A program made the translations under genes and the position numbers. A DNA stretch of 64,000 bases, taken from the NCBI RefSeq assembly GCF_013522925.1, contig NZ_JAAMQU010000001.1:490927-554926 (forward strand), given 5' to 3'. The notes beneath the pieces are model-generated. The model saw only the letters and a list, made by a program, of their open reading frames with translations. It ran no database searches and was not told the DNA's origin. Below are positions 36,554 to 45,017 of this stretch, one piece after another (the stretch's first letter is position 1; each line of letters begins with the position of its first letter). The DNA is from Pseudomonas japonica (GTDB taxonomy: Bacteria; Pseudomonadota; Gammaproteobacteria; Pseudomonadales; Pseudomonadaceae).

Positions 36554-38327
36554 GCAGGGCCATGTAGAACTGTGTTCCCTGGCCAGGCCGCGAATATACG
36601 CCCATGCGCCCGCCGTGCAGCTGCACGATTTCCTTGCACAGCGCCAGCCCCAGCCCCGCTCCGCCTTTCTTGCGCCCTACCTGCACGAAAGGCTCGAAAA
36701 TCCGACCCTGTTGGCCATAGGCAATGCCTTCGCCGTTGTCTTCGACACTGATGATCACCCGCTCCGCATGGCGTCGGGCTTGCAAACGGATATGCCCGTT
36801 GCTCGGGGTATGGCGCAGTGCGTTATCGATCAGGTTGTCCAGCACGCGGTCCAGCTGCGCTTCGTCGGCGTGCAGGCGCGGCAGGTTCTCGTGAGGCTCG
36901 ATGGTGAGCTCGATACCTTGTCCGGCCGCGGCTTCGCTATAACGGTCGCGGGCCCGGCACAGCAAGTCGTCGACCGAACAGGGGCCTAGCGTGAGCTTTT
37001 GCAACCCACTCTGGTAGCGGGAGAAGTTCAGCAGGTCGTTGATCAGCTGCACCAGCCGTTGCATTTCCTCGTTGACGGTTTTAAGGAGGTCCGCTTCCCG
37101 GGATTGGGCTTCGAAACGCACGCGTTCCTGCAGCAGCCCGAACGCCATATGCATGCCTGTGACGGGTGTACGCAGTTCATGGGAGGCACGCAACACGAAC
37201 TCGCTGCGCACGCGTTCGAACGCGCGCTGCTCGGTCACGTCGTGCAACACCATGACCGCGCCGAGGATGTCGCCTTGCACGTGGCTAACAGGTGTGAGGC
37301 TATACGCCAGCAACCGCGTCTCGCCATCCACTTCGAAGCTGAGGTCTTCCGGGGCGCGCTCCAGCGTACCGCCGCGCAACACCGTGTGCAGTTGCGCGTC
37401 CAGGTCGGGGCGGCCCAGCGCAGCACCCAGGCTAAGCCCCTTGCGGTCGGTGTCCCAGCCGAGCTGGCGCTGGGCAACCGGGTTGAGGTGCTCAAGCAGC
37501 CCTTGACGATCGATCATGAGCAAGCCGTCATCAATGCTGTCGAGCACGGCCTGCATGCGCTGCTGGCCCGCGATCAGTTCATTCACATTGGTGGCTTGAT
37601 GGTTGCGTAACGCTTCGGCCATGGACGCAAAGCGGTCGCTCAGCCGGTTCATCTCGGTCGCGCCGGATTCCGGCAGCGCCACGTCATAGCGGCCATGGCT
37701 GATCTCATCCGCGGCATTGGCCAAGGCCTCGATGGGCTCACCGAAGCGCCGCGCAATACGGTGTGCCGTGATAAAGCCAACGCATAGCACGGCGATGCCT
37801 ACCAGGCCCAGTAGCGCGGATATCCATTGCGCGCGCGTGTGGGACGCATGTTCATTGGCGGTAATACTTTCCAGCGAAGCCTTGTACGCATCGATCAGGT
37901 CGTTGCGCACGGCATTGAAGGCGGTACCCAGGGCCTTGTCCGCACGGGCATTCGCGCCCATGCGCATCACCTCGTCGAAGCGCTGCTGGAACACCTGATA
38001 GTGCTCACCGATCTGTTCGAAATGCCTCAGTTGATCGGGCGTACCGGTGGCCTTTGCCTGCTCCAGCGTTTGGGTGAACTGCCGCTCGGCTTGCTCGAAC
38101 GCCTCAGGGTCTGGCGAGTCCGCCCATACGATGGATAACTGATCGCCCAGCAATTGGCGCAGGCGCAGGCCGCTTTCCAGGGTATGGAAACTGCCCTGCA
38201 ACAGCGATTGCTGGCTGGATGCCATTTGCATCACGCTTACCAGGCCCAGCACCAGCCCTACCAGCGCTACCGTAATGAGCGCTGAGATACTGAGGAAAAG
38301 CCGGGTCCGCAACTTCATCCACGGCAT
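36546..38327 (-). CDS. kinB: Sensor histidine kinase KinB
   Basis: A sensor kinase of about 593 residues with two membrane helices (about 10-33 and 165-187) flanking a helical periplasmic domain. A HAMP linker, a PAS domain (about 255-365), the H-box RASHELRTPVTGM and an ATPase domain (NLIDNALRHTPSNG, GGAGLGLALCKEIV) follow. It phosphorylates AlgB and governs alginate and virulence traits in P. aeruginosa. The ATG at 38327 overlaps the algB stop (TGATG); a later ATG at 38318 is also plausible. Confidence 0.94.
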   Translation of the reverse strand: MPWMKLRTRLFLSISALITVALVGLVLGLVSVMQMASSQQSLLQGSFHTLESGLRLRQLLGDQLSIVWADSPDPEAFEQAERQFTQTLEQAKATGTPDQLRHFEQIGEHYQVFQQRFDEVMRMGANARADKALGTAFNAVRNDLIDAYKASLESITANEHASHTRAQWISALLGLVGIAVLCVGFITAHRIARRFGEPIEALANAADEISHGRYDVALPESGATEMNRLSDRFASMAEALRNHQATNVNELIAGQQRMQAVLDSIDDGLLMIDRQGLLEHLNPVAQRQLGWDTDRKGLSLGAALGRPDLDAQLHTVLRGGTLERAPEDLSFEVDGETRLLAYSLTPVSHVQGDILGAVMVLHDVTEQRAFERVRSEFVLRASHELRTPVTGMHMAFGLLQERVRFEAQSREADLLKTVNEEMQRLVQLINDLLNFSRYQSGLQKLTLGPCSVDDLLCRARDRYSEAAAGQGIELTIEPHENLPRLHADEAQLDRVLDNLIDNALRHTPSNGHIRLQARRHAERVIISVEDNGEGIAYGQQGRIFEPFVQVGRKKGGAGLGLALCKEIVQLHGGRMGVYSRPGQGTQFYMALPI

Positions 38328-39673
38328 CACAGATTGTATTGCTTACGTTTGCGGTACAGCGTGGAGGCATCGATGCCGAGTGTCCTGGCTGCCTGGTCCA
38401 ACGTGTCGCTATTGGCCAGCACCGCGCCGATGTGCGCCTTTTCGAGCTCGTCAAGGCTCAGCGCCGCCCCAACCCGTGGCGCGTTGTTCGTCGGCTGTTC
38501 GGCCATACCCAGGTGGGTGACTTCCACGCGTTCCTGAGGGCAGATGATGCTCGCCCGCTCGATCACGTTGCGCAGCTCGCGAATGTTGCCGGGCCAGCGG
38601 TAGTTCAACAACGCCGAGCGAGCTTCCTCGCTGAACGTGCGGGCAGGGCGTGCGTATTCCTTCACAAAGCGGGCAAGGAAGCGATCCGCGAGGGTGAGGA
38701 TGTCTTCGCTGCGCTCGCGCAACGGCGGCAGGTGCAAGGTGATGACGTTCAGGCGGTAAAGCAGGTCTTCCCGGAAGCGCCCGTCCTTGACCATGTCTTC
38801 AAGGTTCAGGTTGGTCGCCGCCAGAATACGCACATCTGCGCGGCGGGTGACCGGGTCACCGACGCGCTCGTATTCTTTGTCCTGGATGAACCGGAGCAAT
38901 TTAGGCTGCAGGGTGAGCGGGAAGTCGCCGATTTCGTCCAGGAACAGCGTGCCGCCGTCGGCCTGGTTCACTCGGCCGAGTGTGCTCTCGCTGGCACCGG
39001 TAAACGCGCCTCGGCTATGGCCGAAAAGCTCGCTTTCCATCAGGTCTGCCGACAGTGACGGGCAGTTGATGGTGACACAGGCCTTCTTGGCGCGCTTGCT
39101 CCACCCGTGGATAGCCCGGGCGAGTTCGCCTTTACCGGTTCCCGATTCACCAAGGATCAGTATGTTCGCGTCGGTATTGGCTACCTGGCGCGCCGTTTCC
39201 AGCACCACCATCATGGCTGGGCTGTGGGAATCCAGACCGTCCTTCGGCTTGCGGATCTGGCCTTCCAGTGCTTCCAGGCGCTGCGACAGCTGACGTACTT
39301 CCAGTTGCTTGGCCGTGGCGAGGCGAAGCTGATCCGGGCTGCAGGGTTTGACCAGGTAGTCCGCCGCGCCGGCCTGGATGGCATCGACTGCCGTATCGAC
39401 GGCCGAGTGTGCGGTCACGATCACTACACGCATCCAGGGGGCCAGGGTGCGCATTTGCGCAAGCACGTCCAGCCCATTGTCTTCACCCAGGCGAAGGTCA
39501 AGGAAGCACAGGTCGAAAACCTGGCGTTGCAGCAACGCTTCGGCCTGGGCCGCGCTGCTCGCTGTGGCGACGCTGTAGCCTTCGTCTTCTAGGCAGTAAC
39601 GGAAGGTGCGAAGAATGGCTGCTTCATCATCAACCAGCAGGATACGGCCTTGATGATCCGCACCAGATTCCAT
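38327..39673 (-). CDS. algB: NtrC-family response regulator AlgB
   Basis: A 448-residue regulator with a receiver domain (LLVDDEAAILRTFRY, phospho-Asp in LCFLDLRLGEDNG), a sigma-54-type AAA+ domain (Walker A GESGTGKGEL, GAFTGA loop in RGAFTGASEST, Walker B in DGGTLFLDEIGD) and a Fis-type helix-turn-helix at the C-terminus (DQAARTLGIDASTLYRKRK). Despite the AAA+ domain, AlgB in P. aeruginosa acts on alginate genes without sigma-54. It is first in the algB-kinB operon and coupled to kinB. Confidence 0.95.
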   Translation of the reverse strand: MESGADHQGRILLVDDEAAILRTFRYCLEDEGYSVATASSAAQAEALLQRQVFDLCFLDLRLGEDNGLDVLAQMRTLAPWMRVVIVTAHSAVDTAVDAIQAGAADYLVKPCSPDQLRLATAKQLEVRQLSQRLEALEGQIRKPKDGLDSHSPAMMVVLETARQVANTDANILILGESGTGKGELARAIHGWSKRAKKACVTINCPSLSADLMESELFGHSRGAFTGASESTLGRVNQADGGTLFLDEIGDFPLTLQPKLLRFIQDKEYERVGDPVTRRADVRILAATNLNLEDMVKDGRFREDLLYRLNVITLHLPPLRERSEDILTLADRFLARFVKEYARPARTFSEEARSALLNYRWPGNIRELRNVIERASIICPQERVEVTHLGMAEQPTNNAPRVGAALSLDELEKAHIGAVLANSDTLDQAARTLGIDASTLYRKRKQYNL

Positions 39674-39833
39674 TTTCCTACGCTCCTAAAATAAAGATCT
39701 TCTCTTAGTCCGAGAATTATCGGGCAAGTTGCAATGTCAATTCTGAACGATTTCACCCCTCACAGGGTAGCGCTCACTTGCAGTGCCTTTGATCGAGGCT
39801 GGGTTACCCGCGAGACATTACGCTGGAGGAAGC

Positions 39834-40676
39834 ATGACGGGATATCACACGGCATTGACGCGATACGCGTTCGCAGCCGCTTTGAGCAGCACCGTTGCAC
39901 TAGGAGCGGCTACTGCACACGCCGATGCGCTCACCGATGCTCGAACCGAAGGTGCTACCGGCACAGCATTGGCCCTTAACCGCGAACTGGCCAATGAAAA
40001 GATAGAAGTGAGGGTGGCCGGGGCTCGTGTAGTGCTCGACGGCGTAGTGGCGAGCGAGCAGAACAAAGCCCTGGCGGCTGCGCTTGCGAAAGCTGTCAGC
40101 GGAAGCGAGAGCGTGGACAACAAACTTGCCGTCGACCCTTCGCTGGCGGAGCGCCCACCGGTCAAATCACCGCAGCAGATCGCACTGGATGACCTGACGC
40201 TGGCTTCGGCGATTCGCTCTCGCCTCGCCTGGAGTGTTTCTACGGCAGGCGCACCGATAGAGGTGAGTGTGGATGGAGGTGTGGTAACACTGAAGGGCCA
40301 AGCCATCACCGCGCAAGCCAAGGAGTGGGCGGGTACGCTGGCGGCGAGTACGGACGGTGCCATAGTGGTCAACAACCTGATCAGCCTGCGGGCAGCGGAT
40401 ACGCGTACAAGCGAGGCCGAGACCCAGGCACGGCAACCGGACGAAGCGGTCAGTGATGGCTGGATCGCAAGCAAAGTGGCCCGCAGTTTTCAGTACGAGC
40501 GCTCCCTCGACGCCTTGCGCCTGGATGTAAAGGCCCGTGAAGGCATCATCACGCTTTCGGGCGAAGTAGACAGCCAGCCGCAAAAGGCGCACGCCGTGGC
40601 AATAGCGAGCCAGATCCGCGGAGTCAGAGGCGTGGACGCTGATCTGGTGAAGGTAGGGGCTAGAGCGGCTTTATAG
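39834..40676 (+). CDS. Periplasmic protein with three BON domains
   Basis: A 280-residue exported protein. The signal peptide (about residues 1-31, ending ATAHA) is followed by three BON-like units at roughly 35-100, 120-190 and 205-275, each with the pattern (I/L)EV-x-V-x-GG-V-L-G near its centre. BON domains attach to membranes or phospholipid and occur in OsmY-type envelope-stress proteins. The start is ATG 39834 behind a strong GGAGGA. It opens a run of four small envelope genes on the plus strand downstream of algB. Confidence 0.85.
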   Translation: MTGYHTALTRYAFAAALSSTVALGAATAHADALTDARTEGATGTALALNRELANEKIEVRVAGARVVLDGVVASEQNKALAAALAKAVSGSESVDNKLAVDPSLAERPPVKSPQQIALDDLTLASAIRSRLAWSVSTAGAPIEVSVDGGVVTLKGQAITAQAKEWAGTLAASTDGAIVVNNLISLRAADTRTSEAETQARQPDEAVSDGWIASKVARSFQYERSLDALRLDVKAREGIITLSGEVDSQPQKAHAVAIASQIRGVRGVDADLVKVGARAAL

Positions 40677-40873
40677 CCCGGCATAATGCCATCATGCAAA
40701 ACGCCCGGAGATTCATCGGGCATCGTGCAGCTTGCGTACCAGCCGAGGCGCTTTAGCCGCCGCAAGTGCCCGTAAAATAAGACTTTTCCTACAAATCGAA
40801 AGCTGGCATGCAGCCTGCAATAAACCCCTCAAACGCATCGGCATTTGATGCAACAGATTTCGGAGGGGTGAAT

Positions 40874-41155
40874 ATGAAACAGCCAGGTCAACGCGATGCT
40901 TCGGTCTCTTTCATCAATACGCATACCTTCCGCCAAGGCCTCTTCGCTTCCCTGGCGCTGATGCTGACCCTCGTGGGTGCTCAGCAGTTCCATTATTGGA
41001 CCCAGCCATCCGAGCCGTTGATCCACACGCTGCATTCCTTGCAGGCACCTGCTCTCAACGCCGTGAGTGCATCCGCTTCGCAAATTTCTCGTCTTCAGCC
41101 CGTTGAACAAAGTGATGAGTTCCAGCGTCCGAGCGTAGACCGCTGGGTGTTTTGA
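40874..41155 (+). CDS. Small membrane protein, unknown
   Basis: A 93-residue protein with one hydrophobic segment (about residues 22-41, GLFASLALMLTLVGAQQF) and a C-terminal tail of Ser, Gln and Val. I do not recognise a family. ATG 40874 is chosen because GGAGG at 40862-40866 is well placed; an in-frame ATG at 40808 lacks a ribosome site. It lies in the run from the BON gene to the Ivy gene and may be exported or anchored with its tail in the periplasm. Confidence 0.65.
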   Translation: MKQPGQRDASVSFINTHTFRQGLFASLALMLTLVGAQQFHYWTQPSEPLIHTLHSLQAPALNAVSASASQISRLQPVEQSDEFQRPSVDRWVF

Positions 41156-41180
41156 CGGCTAAAACCTGATCACAACATAA

Positions 41181-41357
<177 letters not shown>

Positions 41358-41358
41358 C

Positions 41359-41823
41359 GTGAAGGGCGTTATTTCGAGCCTGGTGTTCGCCGTGGCAATG
41401 GCCACGGCAATACCCGTGCTGGCGGACAACGATGGCCAGCAGCGAGCCGGTAACCTGATTGCAACAGATACTGAGTACCGTGATGCATGGCAGGGAGCCG
41501 TACGGAAGCAGGAGCGCCTTCCCGATTGGGTGTTGAACCTGTCCGGAGCCTCTTCTCCAATGAATGCCGTCACGGAAGATGGCGACAAATACCTGGTTGG
41601 GCAGGTGTGTGAGAAAGCTGATGACTGCCTGCACAACCGCGTGGTAGTTGCGTTCAGTTGGGACAAGTCCAAGGCCTACGTGCTTTGGGTTAGCGTTCCG
41701 CAGGGCGTTCCGGAAGACAAGACGCCTTCCAGGCATGCGGATTACCGCTGGATGGGCGATCCGGACGAAGGCATGCAGGCCATGTTGATGGAGCAGCTGA
41801 AAAGCGACCCCAACTGGTACTGA
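41359..41823 (+). CDS. Ivy-family periplasmic lysozyme inhibitor
   Basis: A protein of about 154 residues. GTG 41359 gives a good signal peptide (KGVISSLVFAVAMATAIPVLA). The mature part fits the Ivy fold: LPDWVLNLSGASSP, the strand DGDKYLVGQV, a Cys-loop-Cys and a VVAFSWDKSKAYVLWV strand. Ivy proteins inhibit c-type lysozyme and can control lytic transglycosylases. The loop reads CEKADDC where classical Ivy has CKPHDC, so the inserting His is absent. The position matches the Ivy gene PA5481 near algB. No upstream ribosome site is obvious, which suits coupling to DUF1328. Confidence 0.82.
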   Translation: MKGVISSLVFAVAMATAIPVLADNDGQQRAGNLIATDTEYRDAWQGAVRKQERLPDWVLNLSGASSPMNAVTEDGDKYLVGQVCEKADDCLHNRVVVAFSWDKSKAYVLWVSVPQGVPEDKTPSRHADYRWMGDPDEGMQAMLMEQLKSDPNWY

Positions 41824-41970
41824 CATCGGTTTTGAAGCGTTGTGTTGCGGAACTGTACAGCCTGAGGAAGGCTGTTACATGACCAAGGGGCCGGGATGCT
41901 TTGGCGGCTGTAGCGCTGGAGTGACCTAGGGGTACAGGGAGTGCCTCCACCGCGGGTGGGCCGGGTCAGG

Positions 41971-42037
41971 AAAAAAGCCTCGTGATGCCAGGCAAGCGGC
42001 TGTGTAGCCCGATGCCGCCGCATTTCGGGGCTTTTTT
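41971..42037. terminator. Bidirectional terminator-like stem with structured interior
   Basis: AAAAAAGCCTCG (41971-41982) pairs fully with CGGGGCTTTTTT (42026-42037), allowing one G-T pair. The A-run and T-run on opposite sides make it usable in both directions. The 43 bases inside can fold further (AAGCGGC with GCCGC), so it could also be the end of a small RNA. It separates the Ivy cluster from gltP. Confidence 0.65.
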
Positions 42038-42085
42038 GACACCGCCCGTCGAGAAAGTGATGCTCGGGCCCGCCTCAGTTCAGTG

Positions 42086-42099
42086 TTCGGCTATCCGAA
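42086..42099. promoter_or_regulatory. AauR-type site 1 upstream of gltP
   Basis: TTCGGCTATCCGAA is a perfect match to TTCGG-N4-CCGAA, the inverted repeat reported for AauR in P. putida, the sigma-54-type response regulator of acidic amino acid uptake. The outer bases also pair (GTTCGG/CCGAAC). Its centre is about 276 bases before the gltP ATG. Confidence 0.85.
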
Positions 42100-42147
42100 C
42101 GTCTTATCGTAACCGTAAGACAACCCCTTGCAGCCTGGGGTGTATTG

Positions 42148-42161
42148 TTCGGTATCCCGAA
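42148..42161. promoter_or_regulatory. AauR-type site 2 upstream of gltP
   Basis: TTCGGTATCCCGAA is a second perfect TTCGG-N4-CCGAA site. It lies 62 bases from site 1, close to six helical turns, so both dimers would sit on one DNA face. I could not find a convincing -24/-12 promoter between here and gltP; the only GG-N10-GC spacing (42308-42321) is a weak match. Confidence 0.85.
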
Positions 42162-42368
42162 TGCCGCGATCTTCCATTCTTAAATCCTTTTAAATCAATA
42201 GTTTATTCATGCCGATTCGGCATAGGCTAGCCCGTTCCGGCATTAGACGGCAGGTTGCCACCCCTTGATAGTTCACCGCTTTTGCTGCCAGAGGCTCTGC
42301 TTCAGGCGGTAAACCATCGGCATGCCCAGCAAGGGCGTGACCCGAGTGAACCTGACCAAGGGTTAATA

Positions 42369-43697
42369 ATGACAAAGCCAAAACTCAGCCTTGCGTGGCA
42401 AATTCTCATCGGGCTCGTGCTGGGCATTGCCCTCGGCGCGGCGCTTAATCACTTCAGTGCCGAAAAAGCCTGGTGGATCAGTAATGTCCTCCAGCCGGCA
42501 GGCGATATCTTTATCCGCCTGATCAAGATGATCGTTATCCCGATCGTGATCTCGTCACTGATCGTAGGCATCGCCGGGGTAGGTGATGCGAAAAAACTGG
42601 GGCGCATCGGCGTCAAGACCATCCTTTACTTCGAAGTAGTTACCACCATTGCCATCCTGGTGGGGCTGGTGCTGGCCAACCTTGTGCATCCGGGCAGCGG
42701 CATCGATATGAGCACGCTGGGTACGGTAGATATTTCGCAGTACCAGAAAACCACGGCCGAAGTGCAGCATGACCATGCGCTGGTGGCGACGCTGTTGAAC
42801 CTGATCCCCTCCAACATTTTCGCCGCGGTAGTGCGAGGCGAGATGCTGCCGATCATTTTCTTCTCGGTCATGTTCGGCCTCGGCCTTTCCAGCCTGGCGC
42901 CAGAAACGCGCGAACCGCTGGTGCGCACGTTCCAGGGCATCTCGGAGACGATGTTCCGGGTAACCCACATGATCATGAACTACGCACCTATTGGCGTGTT
43001 CGCCCTGATCGCGGTAACCGTGGCCAACTTCGGCTTTGCCTCGCTGCTGCCGTTGGCCAAGCTGGTGGTGCTCGTTTATGCCGCCATTCTGTTCTTCGCG
43101 CTGGGCGTGCTGGGGCTGATAGCCCGGCTGTTCGGCTTCTCGGTGTTCAAGCTGATCCGCATCTTCAAGGATGAGCTGATCCTGGCTTACTCCACGGCCA
43201 GCTCTGAGACCGTTTTGCCTCGGGTAATCGAGAAGATGGAGGCCTACGGCGCGCCGAAGGCCATCAGCAGCTTCGTGGTGCCCACCGGTTATTCGTTCAA
43301 CCTTGATGGGTCCACGCTGTACCAAAGCATCGCGGCGCTGTTCATTGCCCAGCTGTATGGCATCGACATGCCCATCGGCCAGCAGATCCTGCTGGTACTC
43401 ACCCTGATGGTGACGTCCAAGGGCATCGCCGGGGTGCCGGGTGTTTCGTTCGTGGTGCTGCTCGCCACCCTGGGCAGCGTGGGCATCCCGTTGGAAGGCC
43501 TGGCCTTCATCGCAGGCGTGGACCGCATCATGGACATGGCACGCACCGCCCTGAACGTGATCGGCAATGCGCTTGCTGTTCTGGTGATCGCACGCTGGGA
43601 AGGCATGTACGACGACGCCAAGGGTGCCCGCTACTGGAACAGCCTGCCGCACTGGCGCAGCGGCGAGCGCTCGGCGCAAACGTCTACCTCGCGCTGA
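42369..43697 (+). CDS. gltP: Glutamate/aspartate:proton symporter GltP
   Basis: A 442-residue secondary transporter of the dicarboxylate/amino acid:cation symporter family. The two hairpin serine-rich motifs are STASSETVLPRVIEKM and VPTGYSFNLDGSTLYQSIA. Substrate and ion residues appear in MVTSKGIAGVPGVSF and in MDMARTALNVIGNA, where the Arg favours acidic substrates. The start is ATG 42369 with AAGGG just upstream. Two AauR-type sites upstream predict induction by glutamate or aspartate through AauRS. Confidence 0.92.
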   Translation: MTKPKLSLAWQILIGLVLGIALGAALNHFSAEKAWWISNVLQPAGDIFIRLIKMIVIPIVISSLIVGIAGVGDAKKLGRIGVKTILYFEVVTTIAILVGLVLANLVHPGSGIDMSTLGTVDISQYQKTTAEVQHDHALVATLLNLIPSNIFAAVVRGEMLPIIFFSVMFGLGLSSLAPETREPLVRTFQGISETMFRVTHMIMNYAPIGVFALIAVTVANFGFASLLPLAKLVVLVYAAILFFALGVLGLIARLFGFSVFKLIRIFKDELILAYSTASSETVLPRVIEKMEAYGAPKAISSFVVPTGYSFNLDGSTLYQSIAALFIAQLYGIDMPIGQQILLVLTLMVTSKGIAGVPGVSFVVLLATLGSVGIPLEGLAFIAGVDRIMDMARTALNVIGNALAVLVIARWEGMYDDAKGARYWNSLPHWRSGERSAQTSTSR

Positions 43698-43787
43698 TAG
43701 CTGTTGCGTGGCCGGGCGCCCTGCCCGGCCATAGCCTGCTCCCACCGGCCCGACTATCATGCCGGCATCGATCAGTGGGGGTTCACC

Positions 43788-45017
43788 ATGCTCAACGGCC
43801 TTTGGCTCGGCTTTTTCATAGTGGCGGCAGTGTCGGCAATGGCCCAATGGCTGCTTGCCGGCAACAGCGGAATCTTCGCCGCCATGGTCGAAGCCATTTT
43901 CAATATGGCCAAATTGTCCGTCGACGTGATGGTGCTGTTGTTCGGCACCCTCACCCTTTGGCTGGGCTTTCTGAAGATCGCCGAAAAGGCCGGTATCGTG
44001 GACTGGTTCGCTCGCTTGCTCGGGCCGTTGTTCGCCCGGTTGATGCCCGAAGTGCCGAGGGGGCACCCTGCGCTGGGCCTGATCACCATGAACTTCGCAG
44101 CCAATGCCTTGGGGCTGGACAACGCCGCCACGCCTATCGGGCTCAAGGCCATGCGTTCGCTGCAGGAGCTGAACCCGCGCCCTGAAGCCGCCAGCAACGC
44201 GCAGATCCTCTTTCTGGTCCTTAATGCCTCGTCGCTCACCCTGCTGCCGGTCACCATCTTCATGTACCGAGCTCAACAGGGCGCGCCGGATCCCACCATG
44301 GTATTCCTGCCTATTCTGCTGGCCACCAGCGGTTCTACTCTCGTGGGCTTGCTCTCAGTGGCCTTCATGCAGCGCCTTCGGCTGTGGGACCCGGTGGTGC
44401 TGGCTTACCTGCTGCCTGGCGCTTTGCTGTTGGGTGGCTTCATGGCGTTTCTCGCCGGCTTGTCCGCCACGGCGGTAGCCAGCCTTTCCTCTCTGCTCGG
44501 CAACCTCACGCTGTTTGGGTTGATCCTCGGCTTTCTGGTGATCGGAGGGCTTCGCCGGGTACCGGTGTATGAAGCCTTCGTGGAGGGCGCCAAGGAAGGC
44601 TTCGACGTTGCCAAGGGCCTGCTGCCTTACCTTGTGGCCATGCTGTGCGCGGTAGGCGTGCTGCGTGCCTCGGGCGCCCTGGACCTGGCGCTGGAGGGTA
44701 TCCGCCATGGCGTCCAGTGGCTCGGCCTGGATACACGGTTTGTCGATGCGCTGCCCACGGCACTGGTCAAGCCGTTCTCCGGAAGCGCCGCCCGCGCCAT
44801 GTTGATCGAAACCATGCAGAGCAAGGGGGTGGACAGTTTTCCCGCGTTGGTGGCGGCCACTGTACAAGGCAGCACCGAAACGACCTTCTATGTGCTGGCC
44901 GTGTACTTCGGCGCCGTGGGTATCCAGCGTGCCCGCCACGCAGTCGGCTGCGCGTTGCTGGCCGAACTGGCGGGCGTGATCAGCGCGATTGCGGTGTGCT
45001 ACTGGTTCTTTGCCTGA
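43788..45017 (+). CDS. SpmA-SpmB type fused nucleoside-recognition membrane protein
   Basis: A 409-residue protein with about ten membrane segments and two copies of the nucleoside recognition (Gate) domain. The first half resembles SpmA (MNFAANALGLDNAATPIGLKA shown in part: NALGLDNAATPIG) and the second SpmB (LVKPFSGSAARAML and QGSTETTFYVLAVYFG). In Bacillus these are separate spore-maturation proteins; in non-sporing bacteria the fusion is common and its cargo unknown. The start is ATG 43788. The 3' end overlaps the convergent DUF5924 gene by 19 bases. Confidence 0.87.
   Translation: MLNGLWLGFFIVAAVSAMAQWLLAGNSGIFAAMVEAIFNMAKLSVDVMVLLFGTLTLWLGFLKIAEKAGIVDWFARLLGPLFARLMPEVPRGHPALGLITMNFAANALGLDNAATPIGLKAMRSLQELNPRPEAASNAQILFLVLNASSLTLLPVTIFMYRAQQGAPDPTMVFLPILLATSGSTLVGLLSVAFMQRLRLWDPVVLAYLLPGALLLGGFMAFLAGLSATAVASLSSLLGNLTLFGLILGFLVIGGLRRVPVYEAFVEGAKEGFDVAKGLLPYLVAMLCAVGVLRASGALDLALEGIRHGVQWLGLDTRFVDALPTALVKPFSGSAARAMLIETMQSKGVDSFPALVAATVQGSTETTFYVLAVYFGAVGIQRARHAVGCALLAELAGVISAIAVCYWFFA

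Larger units (their letters stand above)
41824..42368. other. Non-coding regulatory gap between Ivy gene and gltP
   Basis: These 545 bases hold no convincing gene. Reading left to right: a 7-bp hairpin (ACAGCCT/AGGCTGT) just after the Ivy stop, a terminator-like structure at 41971-42037, two perfect AauR-type palindromes at 42086-42099 and 42148-42161, a 6-bp inverted repeat GTCTTA/TAAGAC at 42101-42121, then an AT-rich tract (42176-42210) and the gltP leader. Confidence 0.7.

Noticed and set aside
42307..42322. Sigma-54 promoter for gltP
   Set aside because: GG-N10-GC spacing is present, but the flanking bases match TGGCAC/TTGCA poorly; kept only as a remark under the AauR sites.
42555..44276. 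573-codon open frame antisense to gltP and the SpmAB gene
   Set aside because: Composition rich in His, Gln, Asp and Gly, as expected of an antisense shadow of membrane protein genes; no domain visible.
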